64,000 nt of DNA, taken from positions 186,001 through 250,000 of the forward strand of contig CAWHXG010000002.1 in assembly GCA_963833235.1 (NCBI GenBank). Reading direction: 5' to 3'. The position numbers and the translations under genes were made by a program. Positions 53,964 through 62,785 of the stretch are shown here, in pieces. This stretch comes from CAWHXG01 sp963833235 (GTDB lineage: Bacteria; Pseudomonadota; Alphaproteobacteria; Rhodobacterales; Rhodobacteraceae). Every line of letters starts with the position of its first letter. Position 1 is the first letter of the stretch. Below the pieces are notes generated by a model. That model worked only from the letters and a program-made list of their open reading frames with translations. It was not told the DNA's origin and did no database searches.

Positions 53964-54404
53964 ATCGCCCCCGGGCGGTCTTCGGAACCGCCGGCAGGCG
54001 GGCGCCCGTTTGCCGGAGGGTCCGCGCGAGCGGCCGGGCGGCCTCGGGCCGCCATCGCCACCCCAGCCTATGGGGCGGCCCCGGTGGCAGAACCGGCCCG
54101 GGACAGGCGCCATGCCCGTGCGGGGGCGGCCGCGGCGACAGACCTGGTGCAGGGTCGGCGCCATGCCCGTGCGGCGCGCCGGGCGCGGCGCCGGCGGGTC
54201 GGCTTTCGGATCGGGTTCGCGCTGCCGGTTCTGGCCACGGCGGCGGCACTGGCGCTCTACCTCGCCGCACCACAGATCGCGGCTGCTGTGCCGGAGGCAG
54301 AGGATGCCTTGCGCCGCGTCACCGAGGCCGGGGCGGACCTTCATGCCCTGTTGGCCGACCGGCTCCGGGCGTTCCTGGCGGATGCCCTGACCCGCATCGG
54401 CTGA

Positions 54405-54774
54405 CCTGCGCGCCACGAGCCGCCGGACGCTGGCACGCGGGCGGCGGCGCGGGGGCGGCAGGCCGGCGCCCGGGGAAACGCTTCGCCTCATAGGCGGATG
54501 GGCGGCGGGCTGGATGGCCGGGGGCGCCCTTTGCCCCTTCAGGCGGGGTGCGCGGCCTTGACCCTTTCGTTTCGCGGATGGCAGTCCCGGCGTCGCATTC
54601 CCGCGGCCGAGCGGTTGCCTTGCGATTGCTATAACGGGCGCCTGTGGCAGTCGGGCGCAGCGTCAGGCGGGCGCAGCGTCGGGACGCCCCTGTTCGGCGG
54701 TGCGGCCGCGGATCTCGTCGGAGCAAAGGATCGAGTTGTCGAGCGTCAGCAGACGCTCCAGCTTGGCGCCTGTC
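54405..54774. other. Non-coding gap with a degenerate copy of the TIGR02302 gene end
   Basis: No gene is evident in 370 bp. At 54676-54725 there is a 50-base block that matches 54815-54863, inside the 3' end of the TIGR02302 gene, at about 88%. It lies beyond that gene's present stop. A TGCTATAAC box occurs near 54627. The rest is GC-rich without clear structure. Confidence 0.5.
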
Positions 54775-57486
54775 TTAGAACCGCTCCAGCAGGCGCTTGA
54801 GGTAGTCGATCTCCGCGTCGGGCCGCTCCTGCTCGGCGGAGCGGCGGCGGATCTCGTCGAGCAGGTCGCGGGCGCGGCGATACACGTCTTCGCCTTGCAG
54901 CAGGCTCTCGGCGGTGCCGAGCTGGCCTTCGGAGCCGGCTTCGCGGCCAAGCGGATCCTGGGTGCCGTTGGGTGCGGCATCGCCGAAGGCCTCGCCCTGC
55001 TGGCCCAGCCCCTGCTGGCCCTGCTGCTGGGCCAGTTCCTCGCCCAGGTCCTGCATGCCCTCGCGGATCGCGTCCATCGCCTCGGCCTGGTTGTCGATGG
55101 CACCGGCGTAGTCGTCCTGGCGCAGGGCATCCTCGGCCTCGTCCATGGCCCGCCCGGCGCGGTCGAGCGCCTCGCCGGCGGTACCGTTGCCGGGCAGACC
55201 CTCGCGCTGCTGTCGCAGGGTCTGACGCAGGGCCTCCTGCCTGTCGGCGAGGCTTTCGGCGAGGCCCTGGCCGGGCTGCTGGCCGGGCTGTCCGGGCGAC
55301 TGGCCTTGCCCCTGACCCTGACCCTGGCCGAATTGCTGGCCCTGCCCCGGTTGCTGGCCCTGCCCGGGCTGCTGGCCCTGCCCCGGTTGCCGGCCCTGCT
55401 GCCCCTGCCCCGGCTGCTGGCCCTGCTGGCCCGGCTGGTTGAACTGCTCCTGGAGGTCGCGGAACGCCTCGTCGCTCAGGCCCTGCTGGTCGCGCAGCGT
55501 CTCCTGCAGGCCCTGCATCGCCTGCTGGCCGGGGCTGGGCTGGCCGCCCTGCTGCCCCTGGGCGATCTGCATGTTCTCCATCATCTGGCGCAGCTGATCC
55601 AGAAGCGCCTGCGCCTCGTCCATCCGGCCCTCTTCCATGAGCTCCTGGATGCGGTCCATCATGTCCTGCAGGTCCTGGCCCGACAGCTCCTGCCCGTCGA
55701 GCTCGGCGCTCTCGGTGCCGTCCTGCTGCGCCTGCTCGGCGAGCTGGCGCATGTACTCCTGCATGGCCTCCCGCAGCTCCTGCATCAGCTCGGCGATCTC
55801 CTCGTCGGAGGCGCCCTCGTCCATCGCCTCGGCCAGCCGGTCCTGGGCCCGGCGCAGCCGCTCCAGCGCGTCCGAGAGGTCGCCCTCCTCCAGCCGCAGC
55901 GCCAGATCCCAGAGCGCCTGGGCGATCTCGTCGCGGGTCTCTTCGCGCAGGCCGAACTCGGTGGCGGTTTCCAGCCGGCGGATGGTGACCCGCAGGCGCA
56001 GGTAGTCGGTCTGCGAGCGGAAATTGTCTTCGGGGCGGTGCGAGACGGCGCGCAGCACCTGGGCGATGCGGGGGGCGTTCTCGCGGCTCCACAGCAGGTC
56101 GCGGCGCTGCTCGACGATGCTGCGGGCGAGCGGATCGAAGAAGCGCCGCCCTGGCAGGCCGGCCAGCGGCTCCGCGGCGGAGAGCCCGAGGTTGCCCGCG
56201 GCGTCGAGCGCCTCGAGTTGCAGGGTGACGGGCAGGTTGGCCCAGGGGTGTTCGCTGAAGTTCTCGATCAGGGTCTCGCGGAATTCGGCGCGGTCGCCGG
56301 TGATCGGCAGAGGCAGGTCGACGACGATGTCGTCGCGCGCTTCCGGGGCCGCCAGCAGGCCGTGGCGCCGCTCCACCGCGGCCAGATCGAGGGAGAACAC
56401 CGCGCGGGCGCCGGTGACGCCGTAATCGTCGGTCGCGGCATAGCCCTGGCTCATCTCGCCGTTGGCTTCGCGGCCGAGCGGACCGTCGATGGCGATGACG
56501 GGGGGGTCATCGGGAATGAGGGCGATGTCCCAGGCGGCGCCGCCGGGGCCCTGCACTTCCAGACGGCCATCCTGGATGGCGAGGAAATCGGGCGCGGTCT
56601 CTGCGGGCGTGGCGGTGGCGCTGTCCGTCGGGGCGGCGCCCTCGGCAGGCGCGGGGGCGGCTTCCGGCGCGGCTTCGGCGCCGGAGACGGTCTCGATCAC
56701 CTGCAGGGCGCCGACCTCGCCGTAGAGGCGCAGCGCGATGCGGCTGCCTTCGGGGATCGCGAGGCGGCCCCGGGGCAGGTCGCCGAGATAGAGGCTGGGC
56801 CGGCCGGTATGGGCGGGCGGCTCGATCCAACCCTCCCATGCGGGGCCGGAGGCGAGCGCCTGACCGCCGCCCGGGGCTATGTCGCCCAGGCTCTCGACCC
56901 GCCAGACGGAGCCGAAGATCAGCGCGGTGACGAAGACGCTCAGCGCCAGAAAGCGCAGGCCGAACGGATCGAAGCGCGCCAGCCGCAGATCGCCCCGCAC
57001 GGCGCGGGCGCCGGCGAGGCGGGCGGCCATGCGGCGGCGATGCGCCTCCCAGACGGCGACGGAGGCGGCATCGGCAGCGCCGATGGCCTGCGCGTCGGCC
57101 AGCGCGCTGATCGGGCGGCCGGGCATGGTGGCGTCCAGCCGGTCGGCGGCCTCGGAACGGCGGGGGAAGCGGAAGCGCCGCAGGCCGTGCCAGAGCGCCC
57201 AAAGGGTGCCCATCGCGGCGACCAATGCGCCGATCCAGACCGTCTCGACCCGCGCGGCGTCGTGGAGGCCCAGAAAGAGCAGCGCCAGCACCGTGAGGAG
57301 TATCGCCCAGAGCGGCCAGAAGGCGCGGACGAACCGTTCGGCGCCTAGCCCGATCTGGGTGAGGATCAGCGGCCGGCGCGCCACCCGCAGCGCCCGCTGG
57401 GTGCGGTTGCGGTCGCGGATCGCGGGGCGATTGCCGCCGGGGCCCCGCGCTGGGGTCTGAGGAGGGGACTCTTGGCCGGTCGTCAT
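54775..57486 (-). CDS. TIGR02302 family membrane-anchored protein
   Basis: The 903-residue protein has two N-terminal membrane helices (FWPLWAILLTVLALLFLGLH, VWIGALVAAMGTLWALW) and a third at about 165-185. A periplasmic region contains FLAIQDGRLEVQGPGG and VIAIDGP. The long C-terminal part is rich in coiled-coil heptads and Gln, with a GQQPGQGQQ repeat block. The function of TIGR02302 is not known. The start at 57486 (MTTGQESPPQ) fits; upstream in-frame sequence is not conserved-looking. The gene precedes lysA in many Rhodobacterales. Confidence 0.9.
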   Translation of the reverse strand: MTTGQESPPQTPARGPGGNRPAIRDRNRTQRALRVARRPLILTQIGLGAERFVRAFWPLWAILLTVLALLFLGLHDAARVETVWIGALVAAMGTLWALWHGLRRFRFPRRSEAADRLDATMPGRPISALADAQAIGAADAASVAVWEAHRRRMAARLAGARAVRGDLRLARFDPFGLRFLALSVFVTALIFGSVWRVESLGDIAPGGGQALASGPAWEGWIEPPAHTGRPSLYLGDLPRGRLAIPEGSRIALRLYGEVGALQVIETVSGAEAAPEAAPAPAEGAAPTDSATATPAETAPDFLAIQDGRLEVQGPGGAAWDIALIPDDPPVIAIDGPLGREANGEMSQGYAATDDYGVTGARAVFSLDLAAVERRHGLLAAPEARDDIVVDLPLPITGDRAEFRETLIENFSEHPWANLPVTLQLEALDAAGNLGLSAAEPLAGLPGRRFFDPLARSIVEQRRDLLWSRENAPRIAQVLRAVSHRPEDNFRSQTDYLRLRVTIRRLETATEFGLREETRDEIAQALWDLALRLEEGDLSDALERLRRAQDRLAEAMDEGASDEEIAELMQELREAMQEYMRQLAEQAQQDGTESAELDGQELSGQDLQDMMDRIQELMEEGRMDEAQALLDQLRQMMENMQIAQGQQGGQPSPGQQAMQGLQETLRDQQGLSDEAFRDLQEQFNQPGQQGQQPGQGQQGRQPGQGQQPGQGQQPGQGQQFGQGQGQGQGQSPGQPGQQPGQGLAESLADRQEALRQTLRQQREGLPGNGTAGEALDRAGRAMDEAEDALRQDDYAGAIDNQAEAMDAIREGMQDLGEELAQQQGQQGLGQQGEAFGDAAPNGTQDPLGREAGSEGQLGTAESLLQGEDVYRRARDLLDEIRRRSAEQERPDAEIDYLKRLLERF

Positions 57487-57788
57487 GCTCGATCCTCCCG
57501 CGCCGGTGGAAGGCACGATGGCGACAAGGGTATCGCGGTTTCGGAGCAGGTCAAAGGCGGGCGGGCGAAGCTGACGCCGAGTTGACCGGCCCCCGCCGGG
57601 GACATGCCGGAAAATCGGGCGCAACCGGTGGGATGCGGGGGGATCCCGGGGGGGGGGGCCTCGGGGCTGCCCTTGCGGCGTGCGGCGTGGTCCCGCCGGG
57701 CCGAGGCGGCCTCGGCGGGCAGAACCCGTAGGGTCGGCGGCCCCGCCCGGTCGCGCCGGGCGCGGCCAGGCGGCGTGCCTGCCCGCTT
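57487..57788. other. Gap between TIGR02302 and lysA genes, no gene seen
   Basis: 302 bp with no convincing reading frame. It contains a run of about 11 G residues at 57648-57658 directly after GGATCCC, a site prone to sequencing error or slippage. The promoter of the TIGR02302 gene is probably in the right-hand part, but I cannot point to clear boxes. Confidence 0.4.
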
Positions 57789-59066
57789 TCAGGCTTCGGC
57801 GCGCAGCCAGCCTGGCACGGTGTCGCGGGCGATGATCTCTTCGATGGAGGGGCGGGCGCGGACCACGGCCCAGTCCGCGCCCTGCACCATCACCTCGGGC
57901 ACCAGCGGCCTCGTGTTGTATTCCGAGGCCATGACCGCCCCGTAGGCCCCGGCGGAGCGGAAGGCGACGCGGGCGCCGGCTTCGAGGCGCGGCAAGTAGC
58001 GGCCGCGCGCGAAGGTGTCGCCCGATTCGCAGACCGGGCCGACGACGTCGTAGGGGGCGACCCCGGCGCCCGGCGCGGGCTCTTCCAGCGGCACGATGTC
58101 GTGGTGCGCGTCGTACATGGCGGGGCGCAGCAGATCGTTCATCGCCGCGTCGAGGATCAGGAACTGCCTGTCCTCGCCTTCCTTAAGGTAAAGAACCTCG
58201 CTCACCAGCACCCCGGCATTGCCGGAGATCAGCCGCCCCGGCTCGATCTCGATCTCGCAGCCAAGATCCCCCACGGTGCGGCGCACCATGGCGCCGTAAT
58301 CGGCGGGCAGCGGCGGGGCGGCGTTGCTGGCGGCATAGGGGATGCCGAGGCCGCCGCCCAGATCGAGGCGGCGGATGTCGTGGCCGTCGGCGCGCAGCGT
58401 CCGCGTCAGGTCGGCGACCATGGCATAGGCGGCCTCGAAGGGAGCGAGCTCGGTAAGCTGGCTGCCGATATGCACGTCGACGCCGATCACCTCTATCCCC
58501 GGCAGCGCGGCGGCCCGGGCATAGACCTGCCGCGCGCGGCCGATCGGAATGCCGAACTTGTCGCCCTTGCGGCCGGTGGAGATCTTGGCGTGGGTCCGCG
58601 CATCGATATCGGGATTGACGCGGATCGTGACGGGCGCGGTGAGGCCGAGGCCGGCCGCGACCTCGCTCAGCGCCTCGAGCTCGGGCTCGCTTTCCACGTT
58701 GAACTGGCGGATGCCGCCGGTGAGGGCCTGGGCCATCTCGGCGCGGGTCTTGCCGATGCCGGAGAATACGATGCGGTCGCCGGGGATGCCGGCGGCGCGG
58801 GCGCGGGCGTATTCCCCGCCCGAGACCACGTCCATCCCCGCGCCGGCCTGCCCCAGAAGCGACAGGACGGCCTGGTTGCCGTTGGATTTCATCGCGAAGC
58901 AGATCAGGTGGTCGAGCCCGGCAAGGGCCTCGCCGAGCAGCCGGTAATGGCGCAGGAGCGTGGCGGCGGAATAGCAGTAGAAGGGCGTGCCGACCGCTGC
59001 CGCGATCTCGGCCAGGGCCACATCCTCGGCATGCAGGATGCCATCGCGGTAGGTGAAGTGATCCAT
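57789..59066 (-). CDS. lysA: Diaminopimelate decarboxylase
   Basis: LysA decarboxylates meso-diaminopimelate to lysine with PLP. The 425-residue protein has the PLP lysine in ICFAMKSNGNQAVL and the phosphate-binding LDLGGGLGIPY. EPGRLISGNAGVLVSEVLYLK and the second active-site segment GPVCESGDTFARGRYLP complete the two domains. It is full length. It lies downstream of the small DUF2834 and lipoprotein genes on the same strand. Confidence 0.97.
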   Translation of the reverse strand: MDHFTYRDGILHAEDVALAEIAAAVGTPFYCYSAATLLRHYRLLGEALAGLDHLICFAMKSNGNQAVLSLLGQAGAGMDVVSGGEYARARAAGIPGDRIVFSGIGKTRAEMAQALTGGIRQFNVESEPELEALSEVAAGLGLTAPVTIRVNPDIDARTHAKISTGRKGDKFGIPIGRARQVYARAAALPGIEVIGVDVHIGSQLTELAPFEAAYAMVADLTRTLRADGHDIRRLDLGGGLGIPYAASNAAPPLPADYGAMVRRTVGDLGCEIEIEPGRLISGNAGVLVSEVLYLKEGEDRQFLILDAAMNDLLRPAMYDAHHDIVPLEEPAPGAGVAPYDVVGPVCESGDTFARGRYLPRLEAGARVAFRSAGAYGAVMASEYNTRPLVPEVMVQGADWAVVRARPSIEEIIARDTVPGWLRAEA

Positions 59067-59255
59067 GGGGGGGCCTCGCGCCGCGCCGCCCGGCGGGATG
59101 CGGGCCGGCCCGGTTAGCAGCCGCTTGGCGGCCGGGTCAACCGGGGCGCCCGGCGGCGCGGCGCCGCGGATCTGTGGGAGTGCGGCGGGGCGCCGCGGAT
59201 GGCAGGGGCGGCCGGCGGGCGGATCGGATGGCGGCGGTGCTGCGCCGCGGGCGGG

Positions 59256-59588
59256 TCAGATGATGGCGGCCGTGCCACGGCCGGGCCGGGACCGCAGCCA
59301 GAGGTAGAGCGGCAGGCCGCAGCTGACCCCGATGCAGAAGGTCGCCGGGATCGCCACGAGCAACAGCCAGTCGCGGGTGCGGGTGGCCTCGATCACCACC
59401 CAGACCGTCAGGGCGATGGCGGAGATGATCAGGTCCCAGGTGAGCCCTGTGGTGGAGGCGTTGACGTACCACGCGTCGATCAGCCCGCCAAGGCCGGTGC
59501 CCGTCTCTGCCATGTGGCGCAGGAACCACGACATCGGATGGATGGCGCCCCAGATTGCAAGGGCGAGGAAGATGTGGCGCAGCTGCAT
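59256..59588 (-). CDS. DUF2834 domain-containing membrane protein
   Basis: The 110-residue protein has three hydrophobic helices: IFLALAIWGAIHPMSWFL, LIISAIALTVWVVIEA and WLLLVAIPATFCIGVSCGLPLYLWL. The N-terminal helix and the LTWDLIISA segment match DUF2834 proteins, whose function is unknown. Confidence 0.82.
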   Translation of the reverse strand: MQLRHIFLALAIWGAIHPMSWFLRHMAETGTGLGGLIDAWYVNASTTGLTWDLIISAIALTVWVVIEATRTRDWLLLVAIPATFCIGVSCGLPLYLWLRSRPGRGTAAII

Positions 59589-59616
59589 GGGGCCTCCGGG
59601 CCGGGATCGTCGAGTG

Positions 59617-59805
59617 TCAGAGTTCGGTGATCGCGCCGATGCGCGCGTCGCCGGAAACGGTCACCTCGCCGCCGCGCTTCGGCGCGGTGATCGGGTCGGG
59701 CTCGGGATCGAAATCGGGGCGGATCGGCGGGCCGGCAGCGCCGCAGGCGGCGAGCGTCAGCCCGAGGGCCGCGAGGGCGGCGATGAGGTGGATGCGATGG
59801 GTCAT
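59617..59805 (-). CDS. Small lipoprotein upstream of lysA
   Basis: This 62-residue product has a lipoprotein signal, MTHRIHLIAALAALGLTLAAC (lipobox Cys21), and a short acidic-basic mature peptide (PIRPDFDPEPDPITAPKRGGEV). Small lipoproteins of this kind sit between argH and lysA in many relatives. The role is unknown. Confidence 0.8.
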   Translation of the reverse strand: MTHRIHLIAALAALGLTLAACGAAGPPIRPDFDPEPDPITAPKRGGEVTVSGDARIGAITEL

Positions 59806-59823
59806 TCTCTGCTCCGTCTGTGT

Positions 59824-60162
59824 CTAAAGTCCGAGGCCGAGACCGAGACCGCCGCGGCCGATGCCGATCCGGACAGGCCCGCTGCCGACCCCGACCGAGG
59901 CCCCGCCGGTGCCGACGCCCACGCCGACGTCGACGTTCGCCGTGTCGACGACCCGGGCCGAGGCCCCGGCCCCGCCGGTGCCGACACCCGCGCTGACCCG
60001 GCCGCTGCTGGCGCCGACGCCGACGTTCGTGCCGCCGGTGCCGACGCTGGCCACGGCGCCCACATCCGGGCCGCCCGGCTGCGTGCACGCCGCGAGCGCG
60101 CAGAGGACCACAAGTGCCGCCATTTGCCGCATTCCGCCCGTCGCCCCGCCTGCCTTCGTCAT
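59824..60162 (-). CDS. Glycine-rich lipoprotein downstream of argH
   Basis: The protein has about 112 residues. The signal MRQMAALVVLCALAAC carries a lipobox, and the mature part is almost entirely Gly/Val/Ala-rich with repeats such as VGVGVGTGGASVGVG and GRGGLGLGLGL. The start at 60162 overlaps the argH stop (ATGA); a second ATG at 60132 would also give the signal. No function is known. Confidence 0.72.
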   Translation of the reverse strand: MTKAGGATGGMRQMAALVVLCALAACTQPGGPDVGAVASVGTGGTNVGVGASSGRVSAGVGTGGAGASARVVDTANVDVGVGVGTGGASVGVGSGPVRIGIGRGGLGLGLGL

Positions 60163-61580
60163 CGCGCCACCTCCAGCCTTGCCTGCCACCGTGCCACCTG
60201 GCCGCGCACCCGCTCCGGCGCGGTGCCACCGAGCGAGGTCCGGCTGGCCACCGAATTATGCACGCCCAGCACCGCAAAGACATCCCCCGTGATCGCGGCG
60301 TGGACCCCCTGCATCTCCTCCAGGCTCAGATCCGCCAGATCCACCTGCCGCGCCTCGGCCAGCGCCACGAGGCGGCCTGTCACGTGATGCGCCTCGCGGA
60401 ACGGTAGCCCGGCGGCGCGCACCAGCCAGTCCGCCAGATCGGTGGCGGTGGCGAAGCCGGCCCCCGCCGCCGCCTCCAGCGCCGCGCGGTTCACGGTCAG
60501 GTCGCCCATCATGCCGGTCATCGCCGCCAGCGCCAGCATCAGCGTGTCGGCGGCGTCGAACACGGCCTCCTTGTCTTCCTGCATGTCCTTGGAATAGGCG
60601 AGCGGCAGGCCCTTCATCACCGTCAGCAGGCTCACCAGGGCGCCGGCGATCCGCCCGGTCTTGGCGCGGATCAGCTCGGCCGCGTCGGGGTTGCGCTTCT
60701 GCGGCATGATGCTGGAACCGGTCGAGAAGCGGTCGCTCAGGCGCACGAAGCGGAACTGCGCCGAGGACCAGATCACCAGCTCCTCGCTCAGCCGGCTCAG
60801 ATGGGTGGCGCAGATGGCGGCGGCCGAAAGGAATTCCAGCGCGAAGTCCCGGTCGCTGACAGCATCCAGCGAATTGGCCATCGGCCGGTCGAAGCCGAGC
60901 GCCGCCGCGGTGGCGTCCCGGTCGATGGGGAACGACGTGCCGGCCAGCGCCGCCGCCCCCAGCGGGCATTCGTTCATGCGGGTGCGGGCATCCCGGAAGC
61001 GGCTGCGGTCACGGGCGAACATCTCGACATAGGCCAGCATGTGGTGACCCCAGGTCACCGGCTGCGCCACCTGCAGGTGGGTGAAGCCCGGCATGACCCA
61101 GTCCGCCCCCGCCGCCGCCTGCGCGACGAGCGCCGCCATCAGCGCGCCCAGCCCCGCCTCGGCGGCCTCGCATTGCTCGCGCACCCAGAGCCGGAAGTCG
61201 GTCGCCACCTGATCGTTGCGCGAGCGCGCCGTATGCAGGCGCCCGGCGGCGGGGCCGGCGATCTCGGCCAGCCGCGCCTCGATGTTCATGTGGATGTCTT
61301 CCAGCGCGGTGCGGAACTCGAACGTGCCCGCGGCGATCTCGGCCTCGACCGCATCGAGCCCCGCGGCGATGGCGCGGGCGTCCTCCTGGGTCACGATCCC
61401 CTGTGCCGCCAGCATCGCGGCATGGGCGCGGCTGCCGGTAATGTCCTGCGCGGCCAGGCGCCGGTCGAAGCCGATGGAGGCGTTGATCGCCTCCATGATG
61501 GCGTCGGGCCCCGCGGCGAAGCGGCCGCCCCACATGGCGTTGCTGGAGGTGTCGCCGGAGATGTCGGGGCTGTCTGTCAT
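60159..61580 (-). CDS. argH: Argininosuccinate lyase
   Basis: ArgH splits argininosuccinate to arginine and fumarate. The 473-residue protein has NAMWGGRFAAGPDAIMEAINASIGFDRRL, HTARSRNDQVATDFRLWVRE and the fumarase-superfamily signature GSSIMPQKRNPDAAELIRAKTGR. GLPLAYSKDMQEDKEAVFD follows. The start at 61580 (MTDSPDISGD) is preferred over upstream ATGs in biased sequence. Confidence 0.97.
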   Translation of the reverse strand: MTDSPDISGDTSSNAMWGGRFAAGPDAIMEAINASIGFDRRLAAQDITGSRAHAAMLAAQGIVTQEDARAIAAGLDAVEAEIAAGTFEFRTALEDIHMNIEARLAEIAGPAAGRLHTARSRNDQVATDFRLWVREQCEAAEAGLGALMAALVAQAAAGADWVMPGFTHLQVAQPVTWGHHMLAYVEMFARDRSRFRDARTRMNECPLGAAALAGTSFPIDRDATAAALGFDRPMANSLDAVSDRDFALEFLSAAAICATHLSRLSEELVIWSSAQFRFVRLSDRFSTGSSIMPQKRNPDAAELIRAKTGRIAGALVSLLTVMKGLPLAYSKDMQEDKEAVFDAADTLMLALAAMTGMMGDLTVNRAALEAAAGAGFATATDLADWLVRAAGLPFREAHHVTGRLVALAEARQVDLADLSLEEMQGVHAAITGDVFAVLGVHNSVASRTSLGGTAPERVRGQVARWQARLEVAR

Positions 61581-61783
61581 GGGGCGGGGCCTTGCGTTGC
61601 GCGCCGGAACCCCGGCCGCGCCTCCCATAGCCGCCCGGGCCGGGGCGCGCAAACCTTCGCCGTCCGGGGGGGCTGCCGCAGATCACGTCCGCGCCATCGC
61701 GCCCGCAAAGGCGCATGCCACCGCTTGACCGGGGCGGGGATGCGCCCGCATCAGGGAAGCGACCCTGCCAAGGAGCCCCTCCC

Positions 61784-62365
61784 GTGCGCGCCACCCTCCT
61801 CGCCGCCTTCGCCATCGTCGCCCTCGCCGTCGCCGCCCTGTCGCTGCCCGCCGCGGCGCAGAGCGACATCCCGGCGCTGGAGGCCCTGCGCGAGGGGGGC
61901 ATGAAGAAGCTCAACTTCGCCGCTGCCCCCCAGGAGGTGCCCGACCTGGTGCTGGCCAGGCCCGACGGCACCGAAGGCCGCCTGTCGGACTATGCGGGCC
62001 GCATCGTGGTGCTGAACTTCTGGGCCACCTGGTGCGCGCCATGCCGCCACGAGATGCCGGCGCTCGACCGGCTGAACGCCGAGCTCGGCGGCGCGGACTT
62101 CGCCGTGGTGACCCTCGCGACGGGCCGCAACTCCCCCGCCGGCATGCGCCGCTTCTTCGAGGAAGAGGGCATCGCCACCCTGCCCCTCTACCAGGATCGC
62201 GGCCAGGAGGGCGCCCGGCAGATGGCAGTGCTGGGGCTGCCGATCACCGTCATCTTGGATCGCCGGGGCTTCGAGATCGCCCGCCTGCGCGGCGACGCCG
62301 AGTGGGACAGCGCCAGTGCCAAGGCGATCCTGCAGGCCCTCATCGCCGCCCCGCCCGAAAGCTGA
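61784..62365 (+). CDS. TlpA family thiol:disulfide oxidoreductase
   Basis: The 193-residue exported thioredoxin-like protein has a signal peptide (TLLAAFAIVALAVAALSLPAAAQ). The redox motif WATWCAPCRHEMPALDRLN, the cis-Pro region VLGLPITVILDRRG and a C-terminal helix are present. It probably reduces periplasmic disulfides, for example in cytochrome c assembly. The GTG start at 61784 follows an AAGGAG sequence. It is divergent from argH, a common arrangement. Confidence 0.9.
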   Translation: MRATLLAAFAIVALAVAALSLPAAAQSDIPALEALREGGMKKLNFAAAPQEVPDLVLARPDGTEGRLSDYAGRIVVLNFWATWCAPCRHEMPALDRLNAELGGADFAVVTLATGRNSPAGMRRFFEEEGIATLPLYQDRGQEGARQMAVLGLPITVILDRRGFEIARLRGDAEWDSASAKAILQALIAAPPES

Positions 62366-62785
62366 ACGCACGGGACCACGCCGCCCGCCAGCACGGCCGC
62401 GCCGAGCGGGACGGCGCCGGAGCCAAGGCAATTCTCCGCCCCCGTCGCGGCCCCGGGCGATAGCCGGGAGCCTCGCCAGGCCGCCCGCCTGCGCGGCGGC
62501 GCTGAAAGGACCGACGCCCGCGCCTGGGCGATCCTCCGCGCCTGAAGAGCCGCTCCACCCCCCGAGAGCCGCAGGCAACGCCGCGCCGCCCCCCTATTCG
62601 ATATTCCTCAAATATCCCCGCCGGAGGCTCCCTCCCGCTCCGTGCGCGCCGCCCCTCGGCGGCCTGGGGCCGCCGCCGCGCCGGGGTGACAAAGCTGTGC
62701 GAACGTGGTGTCAGTGGTCCCCGAGGCCCGGCCCCCGCGCAACGGCGGCGCCGGGCGCCAAGGACCCTACCGGAGAGGACCCACC
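62366..62785. other. 420-bp gap before phaA with a dispersed element
   Basis: No gene is seen. At 62597-62631 lies copy 4 of the dispersed element (CGATATTCCTCAAATATC followed by CCCCGCCGGAGGCTCC), in the minus orientation. The right side must hold the phaA promoter. A CGGAGAGGACCC ribosome-binding region precedes the phaA ATG. Confidence 0.5.
62597..62631 (-). repeat. Dispersed intergenic element, copy 4
   Basis: Reverse-complemented, this reads GGAGCCTCCGGCGGGGATATT and continues to GGAATATCGAA, nearly identical to the copy at 41728. The GATATT/AATATC dyad is intact, with only the two central bases differing between copies. Confidence 0.7.

Larger units (their letters stand above)
52813..54404 (+). 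pseudogene. Zinc-ribbon (MJ0042-type) protein with repeat-rich linker, one apparent frameshift
   Basis: The start MEIVCRNCSARYDIPDRAIPASGRDVQCSACTHGWYQ is an MJ0042 zinc finger with two CxxC pairs. A long Ala/Pro/Arg repeat linker follows. A second frame holds IDPKVLALLREEAERETRARRQ and further repeats. A membrane helix near the C-terminus (GFALPVLATAAALALYLAAP) and ALRRVTEAGADLHALLADRLRAFL lie in the same frame. The two halves are one frame apart; a run of seven Cs at 53365-53371 is the likely site. Length is far above the 250-350 residues usual for this family because of the repeats. Confidence 0.7.

Noticed and set aside
54700..57348. An 882-residue Leu-rich open frame antisense to TIGR02302
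   Set aside because: It mirrors the Gln/Glu-rich coding sequence. The Leu runs come from reverse reading of CAG codons.
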